A DNA stretch of 64,000 nucleotides from the NCBI RefSeq assembly GCF_052857255.1, contig NC_135500.1, positions 164,892,683 through 164,956,682 on the forward strand. The letters are read 5' to 3'. Shown piece by piece: positions 43,386 to 54,262 of the stretch (within the stretch, counting starts at the first letter, position 1; each line of letters opens with the position of its first letter). This stretch comes from Amblyomma americanum. Lineage: Eukaryota > Arthropoda > Arachnida > Ixodida > Ixodidae. Below the pieces are notes generated by a model. The model did no database searches. It saw nothing but the letters and a program-made list of their open reading frames with translations, and was not told the DNA's origin. Made by a program: the position numbers and the translations under genes.

Positions 43386-44594
43386 CTACGGCTCTTTGAC
43401 ATTCCCAGGAGCTTCAGAGGAGGTCTTGGGGCCTTCTGTGGACACGGCCTGCTTGGCCGATGGCTCCTGTTGGTTGGACTCGGCAGTGGGCTTGGGCTCT
43501 TCCGGGGCTGGCGGTGGCGGGGGCGGGGGAGGAGGCGATGGGGGAGCTGGCGTGGAGGACGGCGTTGGCCTGTGCGGCCTCCAAACGGGTCTGCCGTCCA
43601 GCGGAATCCAGAGTGGCCTCCAGCCGCCTCCGCCTCCCGCGCCGCCGGGCACGGGGCCCGCGTACCACGGCTGCACTCGACGAACGACGAAGCCGGGGTG
43701 GTTCCAGCCGGGCTGTGCCCACGAAGACGGTCCAGCTGGCAGGGAGCGGCCCTGGACGCTGTTGACCCAGGCGTCGGGCACTTCCTCTGTCCGACGGATG
43801 ATGATGATCTGGGATTGCAGCGAAGGCGCCGCGAGTGCCGCCACCAGGCACGCGTACAGCGCTGCACCAAAGGGTACGCGCCGTGCTGTAGCTCGTTTTT
43901 TGGTTCTCAAGAATGCTGCGCGAATCAGAAGACTACAGGAGGATACCATATTAGATACCTTCCAGGATATTACGTCCTCGAAACTATGCTTACCGAAATG
44001 AGAGAGTCGACATGAGTCGAGCTCGGAATGCTAGCTTGATACCTGAACGTCAGCAGCGGGACTCCACAGTGAAAGAGGATGTGTTAACGCGTTGCCCACT
44101 TACAAATCGTCTCTACACCAGTGCGCTCAAATGTATGTACCACTGTTGAACTTCGTTTTAACGAAACTGAAGCGGCCAGGCGATTACTTCGTTATAGTCC
44201 GTGTTGACCGAACTGCCAAGAGGAATCGTCATTCCTTCTTTACATCCATTATTTAGTTATAAACTGTTTCGTTATAACAAGGTTCGATTGTACTTGTGCT
44301 CTCAGATTTTATTCCGTAGCTGCACGGGAAACAGCGGCTTCTATTCCTGGACACTCATGTGGGTGGATTCGACGGCGATGAAATTAAGACGCGCCGCACA
44401 CTGACGTTTTGGCTCGCATTGCAGAGACAATAAGCCAGCTATAGGCGACCAGCCGAAAACACTGGAAGGACATACGTTACATGCGTTTCTGGTTACAAGC
44501 AGAGAGACAAAAGACAGGAAGAATAGCAGAGCTGCATTGACCGCCAGTGAACCCTAGCCTTACCCCAGCCGGGTGGCGACAGCAGAAAGGCCAT
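43386..44594 (-). CDS. secreted Pro/Gly/Trp-rich protein, two exons, unknown function
   Basis: Exon 1 is 44594-44564 (ATG plus ten codons and one base) and exon 2 is 43861-43386, ending in TAG. The donor is GTAAGG and the acceptor GTGCAG; phases agree and give 168 residues. The spliced N-terminus is hydrophobic (about 1-26, with ALYACLVAALAAPSLQSQ) and fits a cleaved signal peptide, which exon 2 alone would lack. After it come IIIIRRTEEVPDAW, a Trp/Pro/Gly-rich middle (PVPGGAGGGGGWRPLW, RPVWRP), a run of nine prolines at about residues 121-129, and an acidic Glu/Ser/Pro tail. No enzyme motif is present. Such composition occurs in cuticle, cement and salivary proteins of arthropods, but I cannot place it in a family. 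A longer single-exon reading from 43949 also exists; I prefer the spliced model because of the splice sites, signal peptide and TATA box. Confidence 0.6.
44143..44292. repeat. MITE with TTCGTTATAACGAA-type ends
   Basis: The left end TGTTGAACTTCGTTTTAACGAA and the right end, read inward as CAATCGAACCTTGTTATAACGAA, are near-identical inverted repeats of about 22 bases. The length is 150 bp and no coding is present. It lies in the intron of the Pro-rich gene's region, between its exons. Confidence 0.55.
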
Positions 44595-44685
44595 GCGCGT
44601 GTCCCGCAGTCCTCTGCAGGCCTGGGTTGAGTCCTGCGTGCTGACTAATTCCAAAGTCGGCTTCGGGCGCACCCGTAGGGTCGTT

Positions 44686-44693
44686 TTTATATA
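44686..44693 (-). promoter_or_regulatory. TATA box of the secreted Pro-rich gene
   Basis: TATATAAA reads on the minus strand about 92 bases before the ATG at 44594. With usual spacing the transcript would start near 44660-44665, leaving a 5' UTR of about 70 bases. This supports 44594 as the true start. The motif is seen; its use is inferred. Confidence 0.5.
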
Positions 44694-44699
44694 AGCGTC

Positions 44700-45255
44700 C
44701 CCAATGACCACGGCGGCGCGAACAAAAACCTCCCCCGAGGACCCCGATACGCAACGCCACTCCACGCTTCCTCGAATTACGCAGCGTATAAACATCTTGG
44801 GGCACGCGATCGGCGCTCCTCAGTTCAGGCTTCCCTGCTCGTCCAGGCGGGACCGAGCGCTGCAGTGCAGTGGCGGGCCGCTACGCGCACGCGGTGTCTG
44901 AATGCTACTTCCTCCTCGAAGCGGCGCTCAGATTGAAAAAAAAAATGTAGAGGAAGCAAGCCACGCACGCACGCGAAGGCGAAAGGACCTCGGCCAGAGG
45001 GAAAGCTAGAAGGCAAGGTGTTCAAGACCTGGCGTGCCAACACAGGCCCCGCACATAAGTGCGTGAGGAAGCGCGTAGGATCGAGGTGTGATGGAAATGT
45101 TTTTGCGCAAGTGCAAGGGTTGTTTGTCGTTCTAAGTGAGAGTGAAAGGGGGCTCTGAACTGGTTCGCATTGCTGGTGGGCTGAATGCGAACATTTTTTC
45201 TTGTGATTGCATTATTTTGATTAAATCCGGCCATTTTTACTCTTAGCATTAGTTT
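44700..45255. other. intergenic stretch upstream of the Pro-rich gene
   Basis: GC-richer than its surroundings near 44700-44900, fitting a promoter region. No other gene is supported; the short frames on both strands lack splice or domain support. Confidence 0.4.
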
Positions 45256-45256
45256 T

Positions 45257-45405
45257 TCAGATGCGTGGTTTATGGGGATTTAACGTGCCAAAAGCGACTC
45301 GGGCTATGAGGGACGTCGTAGTGAAGGGCTCCGGAAATTTCGACCACCTGGAGTTTTTTAACGTGCATTGACATCGCACAGCACACGGGCCTCTAGAATT
45401 TCGCC
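45257..45405 (-). repeat. partial SINE (type A tail), head missing
   Basis: On the minus strand: AGGCGAAATTCTAGAGGCCC, GATGTCAATGCACGTTAAA, GGTCGAAATTTCCGGAGCCC, CTCATAGCCCGAGTCGCTTT and a tail TTAAATCCCCATAAACCAC. The tRNA-derived half is absent, so it is 5'-truncated. Confidence 0.8.
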
Positions 45406-46318
45406 TGATAGGACTGATTGCAGATGAACTTCATGCACTGAACAGTGCCTGAATAAAGCGCTTGTTAAACGAAACTACGCTACTAACCCCTACGCTCAGA
45501 TCAAATGGGGTCATAGGAGCAGGAGCGACTCATGAGATTTATGAATACAGGGGGATCGCGCAGATTTTTTTTTTTCATAACACTATGTTGCACATAAGCT
45601 ATAAGGACTAGCATATATGACTTAACGCAAACATTGCAGAGGTGTGGGAAAATGCCGCGGTACAAAATGAATCTTCTGTCCACTTGCTCATATCTCCTCT
45701 TAGTTTTATACTAATACATCTTCACTGACTCCGCCCAGAGCGCCACTGATTCCGCTCTATAGTGCTGTGGCATCAGTATGATCTGACTAGAACACACCAT
45801 TACTCCGGCAGCATGGGCGACCAGGATATGGGACCATCCATTACAATGAATTCGCCTAAAACTATCCTCTGTATGCATCAACAAATATCATTATTTCACT
45901 GAGACGGAGTCATTCAGAATAATGAAGGTATAATTTTACGCTGGTAGTTCGCCAACCGTGGCAAAAGTAAAGCTCTTCGAGGAAAAGGCAGCGATAAGGT
46001 TTTAATACGAGCAATACGCTGATCTCGGTATCCCCTCCATGTGCCAGCGTCAAAGGAGAGTTACGAACATTCAAAATTGTTACGTTTCCAGTTTAGACCA
46101 TCCCGAGCATATGAAAGCTGAATTAAGCTCAGAACCGCCCTTAGTCAGTACATAGCTTTCTGGCAACTGCGTACGAGGACGTCAGTTGGTAGCTCTGGAA
46201 AGGAGAGCACGACTTGCAGTTTTGGTTACAGGTACATTAGCATTCTGTGTGCGCCTAACAGGAGTCTTACTTTGGGTGATCTCATCCGTGTAGCCCTCGA
46301 TTAACGGAGGTTTTTTTT

Positions 46319-46553
46319 TTTGGTTCAGTTTCTTTTATGGGGCTTTAACGTCCCAAAGCAACTCAGGCCATGAGGGCCGGCATAGTGAAGGGCCCCGGAA
46401 ATTTAGACCACCTCGGGTTCCACCATTCTTTAATGTGCACTGACATAACACAGTACACGGGCCTCTAGAATTTCGCCTAAATCGAAATTCGACCGCCACG
46501 GCCGGGATCGGGTCAGCAGCCGAGCGCCATAACCACTGAGCCACCGCAGCTGC
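46319..46553 (-). repeat. SINE (type A tail) with a deleted B box
   Basis: It has the head GCTGCGGTGGCTCAGTGG and the whole body and tail (GGGACGTTAAAGCCCCATAA), but between GCTGCTGACC and CGATCCCGGCC about 15 bases containing the B box are missing compared with the copy at 29158. Loss of the B box would abolish internal polymerase III transcription. Confidence 0.8.
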
Positions 46554-46559
46554 CCTAGA

Positions 46560-47090
46560 ATTTTTGCTGTGCACTCCATGCGAAAGTTGGCAGCTCAGCA
46601 TATTCGGGCTCTTAAACAGCACATGGCGGGGCACTACTCTGATGTTTGGCGTTTCCCATAGGGCTCTGAGAGTTTGTATTCCAATATTTAACAGTCGTCT
46701 AAATAGTCCATTATGGTTCCCTTCCCTCCTCTACCCTAAACAGTCTTGGTAACGTAACTGATGAATGAATTCCTCGAAATTGCAGTGCGCGCTAGTTTCC
46801 GGTTCTGCAGTGCAGTCGTTAAAGCAGGATTTTTAGGCAGCAGTCACGTATACAAGGTCCCTGCTTTCCGATAAAATTTTCTGTCTACGTGCTTGGTAAG
46901 CAGCAATGTTGAATGGGAAGAAAATAATAAAGTTCATTTACGAATTGCTGAAAACAGGACGTTGCTTTACGTGGTTAGTAAAACATTATTCACAAGAGAT
47001 ACATTTTTTAACTAGCTTGTCTTATCCATTCGGGGAACTATGCAAAATATAGCTCACTGGCTGAGGGAAACGAGCAACCATCCGTAATGT
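46560..47090. other. intergenic stretch, no feature seen
   Basis: AT-rich sequence between a SINE and the 3' end of the LINE. Short frames only. Confidence 0.5.
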
Positions 47091-49390
47091 GTTGTGTTGT
47101 GGTGTGTTATGTTTTATGGCACATAGGCAGCTAAGGCCATCATGCGCCAAACTCAAGGTATAGAAAATTGCCTTGTGCTGGATTTTATAAAAACAATACA
47201 AAAATAAACCGGTGGCGTAAAGGACCTAAAAGGTATTATTTTAATGTTGCCTGTGAAGGTAAAGAGCAAATTTTTTAAATGGCTATTAGTAAAAGATTTA
47301 AATAAGGTCAAGTAACCTTAGCAGCCATCCTTTGCAGGGCAAGGATATCGAGGCCCCGAACCAATGAAATAGACACCTTAGCCTTCTTCTCAGGAGTGAG
47401 ATACTTGCTGAGGCGTGTATCAAAGAATAGCGAGGCATTCACAGTGCATTAAGACAACCAGCCTCTCGTAAAAAGTTAAAACCATCAGAAATATCAACAA
47501 TTGCATTATAACTCAAGAGTATCGCTGGTTGAAATGGAATGGATTGATTGTAAAATTCAGTAAAATACTTTTCCTTAGTTTTTCTAGGTTTCAACATGCG
47601 AATAAGATATGGTTTAGTGTGAGCTCGTCTCCGCATCTTTCACAAACAGGTTTGTCTTTTTTTTTGTAAGTAAGTAGTTGTGTGTCAGGTGTGTGTGTGT
47701 GTCCTATGCGAAGCCGACATAAGATTACTTTAGTGAAACGCTCCTGGTGTCTGCATGACTTCCATTCCCCCAAGGTGGGCTTTATGAAATGTAGTTTGTT
47801 GTTGAATTCATTATCCCACTTTTTCTGCCATTTGTTCTTCAAATTGTTATGGATCAACGTCATGCAGTCTTTAAAAGGTATGTCCACATTTTTGATTTCA
47901 CCATTTTGAGCTCGTACTGCTGCTGAGCCTGCTCTCTCGTTACCCTCTATGCCGACGTGGCTCGGGACCCAGCAGAACCTTATCATATGTCCTTTTGTTG
48001 TGAAATTTTCTATGTTGTGTATGATGCTACCTACTAAGGGTTCAACTGAATTTCTTGACTGCAGCGTTGTGAGTAGGCTCACGAAATCTGTGTGTATCAT
48101 ACTGTTTTTGATGTTGTCATGTACTATTTTGTCCACAGCCATACACACTGCATAACATTCGGTAGTAAAGACAGTACTACGGCACTTCCAACGTACATCG
48201 CTGTTTTCGAGCCATCTGTGTAAAACTCCATGCAGCTTAAATATTTCTCTTTCAAAGCCAAGTATTCTTGTAGTAGGTGTTCATGTGGTGTTTGATTTTA
48301 CGAAACTGTGTTAGTGTGAAGTCGCACGCAGCGGGAAGGCAGTACCATGGCGGCTATCGATCGTGTCTCGGGGCAATTTTAGGTGGGGAATCTAGTATTC
48401 CGAGTTCATGACATGCATCTTCAAAGCGTAATAACAAAGGTGTGATTGGTTGTGGTTTATTACTTAACAGTCTTCTAGATGTGCACTTGGTAACTATGGG
48501 GTAACAAAGGTGTTTTGGTAAGGATCTTATTTTTCAGTACATATTCACAGGTAAGCATTGCTCTTCTGTTTGCAAGAGATGGTTCATTGGTTTCTACATA
48601 TAGACTGTTTATGGGGGATATTAAGTATGCACCGGTTGATAGATGGAAGCCCAGGTTTTGTACAGAATCCAGTTTTTGAAGATATGATGGTCTTGCAGAC
48701 CCATGCACAATGCATCCATAGTCCAAAGTGAACCGTACTACGCAGCTGTAGATCTGTAGAAGGCATAACCTATCGTACTCCCCGCGTTTCCTTGAGAGTA
48801 TCTTCAGTATATTTAGAGATCGGTAAGCTTTCTTTTTGAGGGTGTTTATGTGGGGTAAGAATGTGAGCTTTCTGTCAAAAGTTATGCCTAGGAATTTATG
48901 GTCTTGTTTTACCTGTAGAACAATCTCATTCAAGTGCAGGGTGGGATCAGTCTGAACGCCTCTTTTCAGTGAGAAAAGGACGGCAACTGTTTTGTTTTTT
49001 TGTTTTTTTTGTGGAGAGAACTTAAATCTGTTTTGGTCTGCTCAAGTCGCTAGTTTATTCAGTGTAAGCTGCATGTGTCTTTCGCATCTTGATAAGCTGG
49101 AAGATGTGCATGAAATTTGAAGGTCGTAAACATATACGGAATGCATGATGTACTTCGGAATTATTTACGATATTGAGCTCATTTTTATAATAAAGAGCGT
49201 GGTACTTAGAATACACCCCTGCGGTATGCCATTTTCTTGGATGACTTTTTTCGAAAGCGTGCAACCTAGACGCGCACAAAATGAACGGTCAGAAAGAAAG
49301 CCTTTTACACAGTTCAGCATCTTGCCACGGATACCTAGATCCGCGAGGTCACGAAGAATCCCAAACCTCCAGGTGGTATCATAAGTACTC

Positions 49391-50716
49391 AGGACCCATA
49401 TAAGGCATCTAGCCAGGAATCCTCGTCACCATTTAGCCTCTCTACCAGCGGACAGGCCACACACATCTTTCAGCCAAACGATAACTGCATATGATGAATC
49501 ATCGCCAGCTTGTTTCACTCCGGCTGCGAGACCTTCGATCCCTCCATGGTGCCTCGCTCAGCCAAAAATCAACCTCGCAATACCTGGTATCTCGAAAAAA
49601 GCTTATCTGTCATCACCAGCGCTTAGACAGCTCACGCTACTACATTTGTACGAGAACTACCGTGACTTAACGCATATTTACACTGATGGATCTGTCCTTC
49701 CAAGCAGCTCAGCGGCGGCAATCGTCATTCCAGCGAAAGCTACAACAATCAAATTTAAGACGACCCACGCGACAACATCGACGGCAGCAGAGCTCGCAGC
49801 GCTCTTAACTGCCCTTCATCAGATTGGTGATGAACCGCCACACAAATGGACAATATTCTGCGATTCGAAGGCGGCACTGTAGTCTCTACTGTCACCTCTA
49901 CGACGCGGACCGCACGAACAACTAATCTTCCATATTACAGAGACGTTACACCATATAAGTGATGCCGGCCATGAAATAACGTTCCAGTGGCTTCCAAGTC
50001 ACTGCGGGATTATCGGCAATGAACGGGCGGATCACGCTGCCCGCTCAGCCCATACTGAGGAGCGCCACGTCCCAATTCCTCTTTCTAGAACTGACGCGGC
50101 ACGGAAGCTCCGTCTACTTGCTCGGCAGCGCACCGAGTCGCAATGGAATGAGCCACATTTAAGAAATACGCGACTGTACTCACTTGATCCAACATTAAGT
50201 CTTCGAGCGCCATCACAGCTTCGCCGTAGAGACGCCAGGCTTTTATATCGACTTTGGTTGGGTGTTGCCTTTACTAAAGCCTATGCCTTCCACATAGGGA
50301 TGACCGACACCCCAACCTGTGACCACTGCGGCCATGAAGAATCAATTGGCCATATATTGTGCTCCTGCCCGCAGTACAGTCCACAGAGGGCATGCCTTTG
50401 CCACGAACATGACCGACTGGACGACCAACCGCTATCCGAAAAAAGAATTCTACAACATCGAAAGGACCTACCGTCGCAGAAGAAGGCCGTGCAAGCGCTT
50501 TTGCGCTTTTTACAATCTACCGGCCTGTGTGAAAGAGTTTAACTGGAACGCCTTGTGTGTGTGTGTCTCCATGTGTGCACGTTCCTTTTTTTTGCGTTTT
50601 CCTCTCTGTCATCTTTCTAACCCCTATCCCCCATCCCCAGTGTAGGGTAGCAAACCGGAGACTCACATCTGGTTAACCTCCCTGAGTTTCCTTTCCATTC
50701 TCTCTCTTTTCCAAGT
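49391..50716 (+). mobile_element. 5'-truncated LINE inserted into the minus-strand LINE
   Basis: This opposite-orientation piece starts abruptly at about 49391 within RNase H-proximal sequence and ends with GTGTAGGGTAGCAAACCGGA, GGTTAACCTCCCTGAGTTTC and a C/T-rich tail (to about 50716). It separates two halves of the minus-strand reverse transcriptase that rejoin across it. No clear target duplication is visible; a few bases of the host may be lost. Confidence 0.85.
49580..50542 (+). pseudogene. RNase H and C-terminal zinc-knuckle part of a LINE polyprotein, one stop
   Basis: The frame shows HIYTDGS (first Asp), TAAELAALL (Glu), FCDSKAAL (second Asp), then a TAG at 49879-49881 where a Gln codon is expected. 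It continues open with FQWLPSHCGIIGNERADHAAR, YRLWLGVAFTKAYAF and the knuckle CDHCGHEESIGHILCSCP, ending at 50542. Apart from the one stop it is well preserved, more so than the element it sits in. Confidence 0.85.
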
Positions 50717-52576
50717 AAAAAAATACTGCCAGACAGTGCTGTTTGTGTATGAATGCTTCACGGACTGTGTTTTCAAGACGGACGAGATTGTCATTTGTAC
50801 AGCATGCTTTCTTAAATCCGCATTGGTGGATATCAAGAAGTTTGCACGATTCAAGGATGAAAATTAACCTAATATTTAGTACACTTTCAATACATTTAGC
50901 AAGAAAGCTCGTAAGTGCTATTGGCCTGTAAATACCAGCCAAAGTTGGCGGCTTTCGAGATTTCAGGAATGGCGCAACCACAGTGTTTTTCCCCGCCTCT
51001 TGCATTTTTCCAGACTGCCATAATTTATACAAAAATTTCAGAAGAGCTTCTACAGCATCTTCGGAGAGGTGTGCAAGCATTTCATAATGGATTTCATCTA
51101 GGCCTGGAGCTGTCTGTTTGCCGGCCGAAAGTACTGTACGTATTTCTTGTAGTGTAATTAATTTATAGTAATGTTCATTTGCACTGCCACTGGTCGGCAG
51201 TCGTTGTTTTTCAGTTGTGTTCTTGTACTTTAAAAATGATTGTGTGTAGTGTGAGGAGCTCGAAACTGTGGCGAACTGTTCCCCTAGAAGTTTGTCGGCC
51301 TGTTCGCTAATGCTTGTTTGTCTATCCGGAGGTGTTAGGAAAGAAATTGTCAAAGGAGAAAAGCTGCCATTAAATTTGCCGACTTGTTCCCACATTTGTT
51401 TTGATGTAACTGAACTATTTATGAACGACACATAGTTTTCCTTTGAACTTTTCTGCATTGCGACGGATATGTCGTGCTTTTGCTCTCGCCTTTCTAAAAT
51501 CTATGAGGTTGCCGTGTGTGGGGTATCTACGTTAAGTTCCCCAGGCTTTGTTTTTTTTTCTTCTCTGCAATCTTGGTTATTCCAAACCTTGTAGCTTTGG
51601 CGTACTACTGATGACGACTGCGGAATAGCTAGACGTGCAGCCACAATGATACATGTTGTAAAAATTTCATTTATTTAGTCAATGCTACGATCATCCGAAA
51701 ATATTTTCTCCAGACAGGCCTTTTCTTGAAACAGTGGCCAGTCCGCTAAGTGCAGCTTCCAACAGCGTGGTTTATTTGGAATGATGGGTGGTAGTGATGA
51801 AAAGTTAATTAATACTAGAAGGTGATCACTTCCGTACCGGTTATCAAGAACATCCCCCTTAAAATCGGTAAAAACGGATAGACAGCTAAAACACAAGTCT
51901 ATGCAACTCATCTTATCTGAGGATTAAGAGCAATATGTGAGTTTGCCTGTATTGAGCAAGCAGACGTTGTTGCACAGAATAAAATCTTCTAAAATCCGAC
52001 CTCTAGTCTCTGTCTGTTCGCTCCCCCAAAACGGGGAGTGCGCATTAAAATCTCCGACTACCAGATATGGCTCTGGTAGCTGCCTAAAAGCTCCTCTAGA
52101 TCTTGTAGTGTTACAGTGAGATCTGGTGGAAGATATATAGAGCATACGGTAACTGTTTTGAGCTTAAGACGGTGACTTCAACGGCTTCATAATTCGTCTG
52201 GAGCTTTGCTTCATGGGTTGCAACGCCACTCTGAACTACAACAGCAACGCCTCCATTTGCCTGCTCACGGTCATGGCGAAAGACTACTTTTTAAAAATAT
52301 TTTTATGAGAAGGTCCCAAGTTGGTCTCCTGCAGACACAGTGCTACAGGAGATTGAGAATTTAAGATATCTGTTGCATCACTATAGTTATTTAGAATTCC
52401 ACGGTAGTTCCAGTGGATAGGGAACGCAATGATGATTGGGGGGGGGGGGGGGATGTATAGAAACCTTAGGTCCCTCCTTGTTGAGGGCCTGTTATTAAGG
52501 TTTTTTTTCTTTTTTGCGATCAAGAGAGTTCCGCCTCCGCGGCGGCGCAGGTGAGCTCTGACTTGTACCCATCGCC

Positions 52577-53668
52577 TCACTGGAGGCGTTGGAGAGTTCC
52601 GCGGGGAGCCCGCGGGCAGGAGGGTTGTGGGCTTCTCCCGAAAGGGGAAGCCTTGCGGGCTGCCGACTTGGTGGCCGGCGGGCCCTTTTTGGGGGGTGGC
52701 ATGGCAGCTCTCGCTGCATCTGCCGGAGGCGCGGATGGCCCTGCCTCAGCCTCACTATGTGTGAGCTGGGCAGGTGCCTGAGACCGATGTGATGCGCCGC
52801 GCCCGCGCACCTCATCGGCGAAGTTTGTGATGGGTGTGAAGGAGAAAGTGCCATGTGACATTGCATAACACCTTCTTGTCTCTTTAAATGTGATATTATC
52901 CTTTGTCTTTATTGTAATTATTTCCTTTTCTTTTTTCCAGGCAGGACAAGACCTTGAATAATCAGCGTGGTTGCCTTCGTAGTTTGCACAGCGTGGCGCG
53001 GAATCGTAGTCGTCTGATTGGTGGTCATTTGAGGCACATTCAGCACTGATGTTAAGGCCGCGACAGCTTTGTCAGCCGGGACTGAACTTCTGGCATTTGA
53101 AACAGCGTCTAGGGTTGGGCATATACGGGCGAACGGAGATTTTTGCATAGCCTACCTCGATTGACTCGGGTAGGGTGCAAGCGGCAAACGTGATGACCAG
53201 GTGCTTTGTTGAAATTTCTTTGTTGTCTTTGCGGATTGTAACTCTATGGACGTTGGTTACATTTAGAGGAGAAAGTCCTTCAAGCATCTCTTCCTCTGTT
53301 AGGTGCAGAAAGTCATTGTCTGAGATGACACCACGTACTGTGTTCAATGATCCGTGTGGTGTGACAGAGACAGGAATATCGCCAAAAGTTTCAATGTTTG
53401 CAAGCTTTGATATTTAGGTAATGTCAAGCAGTTCGAGTTGGAGGTCACTACTAACCAACTTTGTGACTTTGTACTGACGGCCCAAGGAATCTGTAAGAAC
53501 TCCTGAAACAAGGAACGGGGATATTTGTCTGGCTGGCTTTCCTGTTTCTTTACTGTGGACGATGTGATACTTCGGCAAAGTTGTCTTCTTTTTGTTGAAA
53601 AACTGAGATGTGAGATCGGTCCGCCCTCTTTTCAGAGGGCTATCTTTAATAAGCAGGGAGGAAGTCAT
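52577..53668 (-). pseudogene. LINE ORF1 (RNA-binding, CCHC knuckle) remnant
   Basis: ORF1 proteins coat LINE RNA. The frame starts near 53668 (MTSSLLIKDS), continues with SGVLTDSLGRQYKVTKLV, changes frame near 53414, then encodes HLTEEEMLEGLSPLNVTNVH and a knuckle begun by RCFKCQKFSPG. A stop follows at about 53071. Later fragments give CANYEGNHADYSRSC, where the second Cys of a CxxC pair is Tyr, and a Pro/Ala-rich end. At least one frameshift and several stops disable it. Confidence 0.75.
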
Positions 53669-54262
53669 AAAAATTATGTTCTTCGGCCATGGTGCCAGCC
53701 ACCCACCATAGAGCCCATCAAGGGGACGGGACAGGAACTTGAAAACAAGCCCTGTCCACGCCAGCTGTACACCACTGCTATAACCAAATATGACGAAACA
53801 CAGGGTAGTTCGCCACACAAGGTTAACCCTAGCCGCCAGGAAAAAAGGACAAACCAAGGCAGGAGCAGGAGATAGGAGAGTTATAAGAAAGCGATAGGAA
53901 AGTGAAAGATGGAGGGAAGGACAAGAAAAGGCGACTGCCGATTTCACCCGGTCGGGTCAGGCTGGAGGTGCCGTCTACAGGAAGCTGGGGCCAAAGTGGT
54001 GTGTTGCCTCCGCCGAGGGACCTACAAGGTCCAAACGCTCGGCATCGGCTCAACCACCAGGATCCCCTTTTCCCCGGACACGGCGATGCCACGCACGGCT
54101 ACGCGCGAGCGCTCGGGTCGGTGGTGATGCACTGCTCACCATCATCCCCTTGCAGGGATGTCCCTGCGGATGCTCGGGAACCCGTGGTGTCACCACTCAC
54201 CAACGCATGCACGCTGCAGACGCCCCAATGCGGAGATATCCGTAACTTAACCAGATATAAAA

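Larger units (their letters stand above)
47439..52440 (-). pseudogene. LINE ORF2 polyprotein remnant (endonuclease, reverse transcriptase, RNase H)
   Basis: Pieces in order on the minus strand: endonuclease start WNYRGI and LCLQET (about 52410-52320), VVGDFNAHSPFWG (52070s), the YGSDHLLVL catalytic segment (51830s), reverse transcriptase APGLDEIHYEML and YRPIALTSF (51100-50920), QCGFKK, the motif A region broken after FYLEK by the second LINE (50716-49391) and resuming as YDTTWRFGI, IPQGCILS, the catalytic loop as YVYD, then RNase H with RFCWVPSHVGIEGNERA (about 47980) and a CERCGDELTLNHILFAC knuckle (47640-47590). A frameshift near 47590 precedes the last 50 or so residues, which stop at 47439. 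Several stops and shifts make it inactive. Confidence 0.88.
47092..54262 (-). mobile_element. near-complete I-clade LINE retrotransposon, decayed and split by a second LINE
   Basis: Reading on the minus strand: a GC-rich 5' UTR (about 54262-53670), ORF1 with zinc knuckles, ORF2 with endonuclease, reverse transcriptase and RNase H, then a 3' UTR with GCCTTAGCTGCCTATGTGCC and a CAACA-type tail near 47092. Removing the plus-strand insertion (about 49391-50716) leaves about 5.8 kb, the size of a full element. Both frames are broken. An RNase H domain after the reverse transcriptase is the mark of I-group LINEs. Confidence 0.9.

Noticed and set aside
43396..44015. Plus-strand frames of 201 and 181 codons opposite the Pro-rich exon
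   Set aside because: They are Gly/Arg-rich antisense shadows of a GC-rich coding exon. They lack splice or signal support, and the opposite strand has a coherent signal peptide, TATA box and splice sites.
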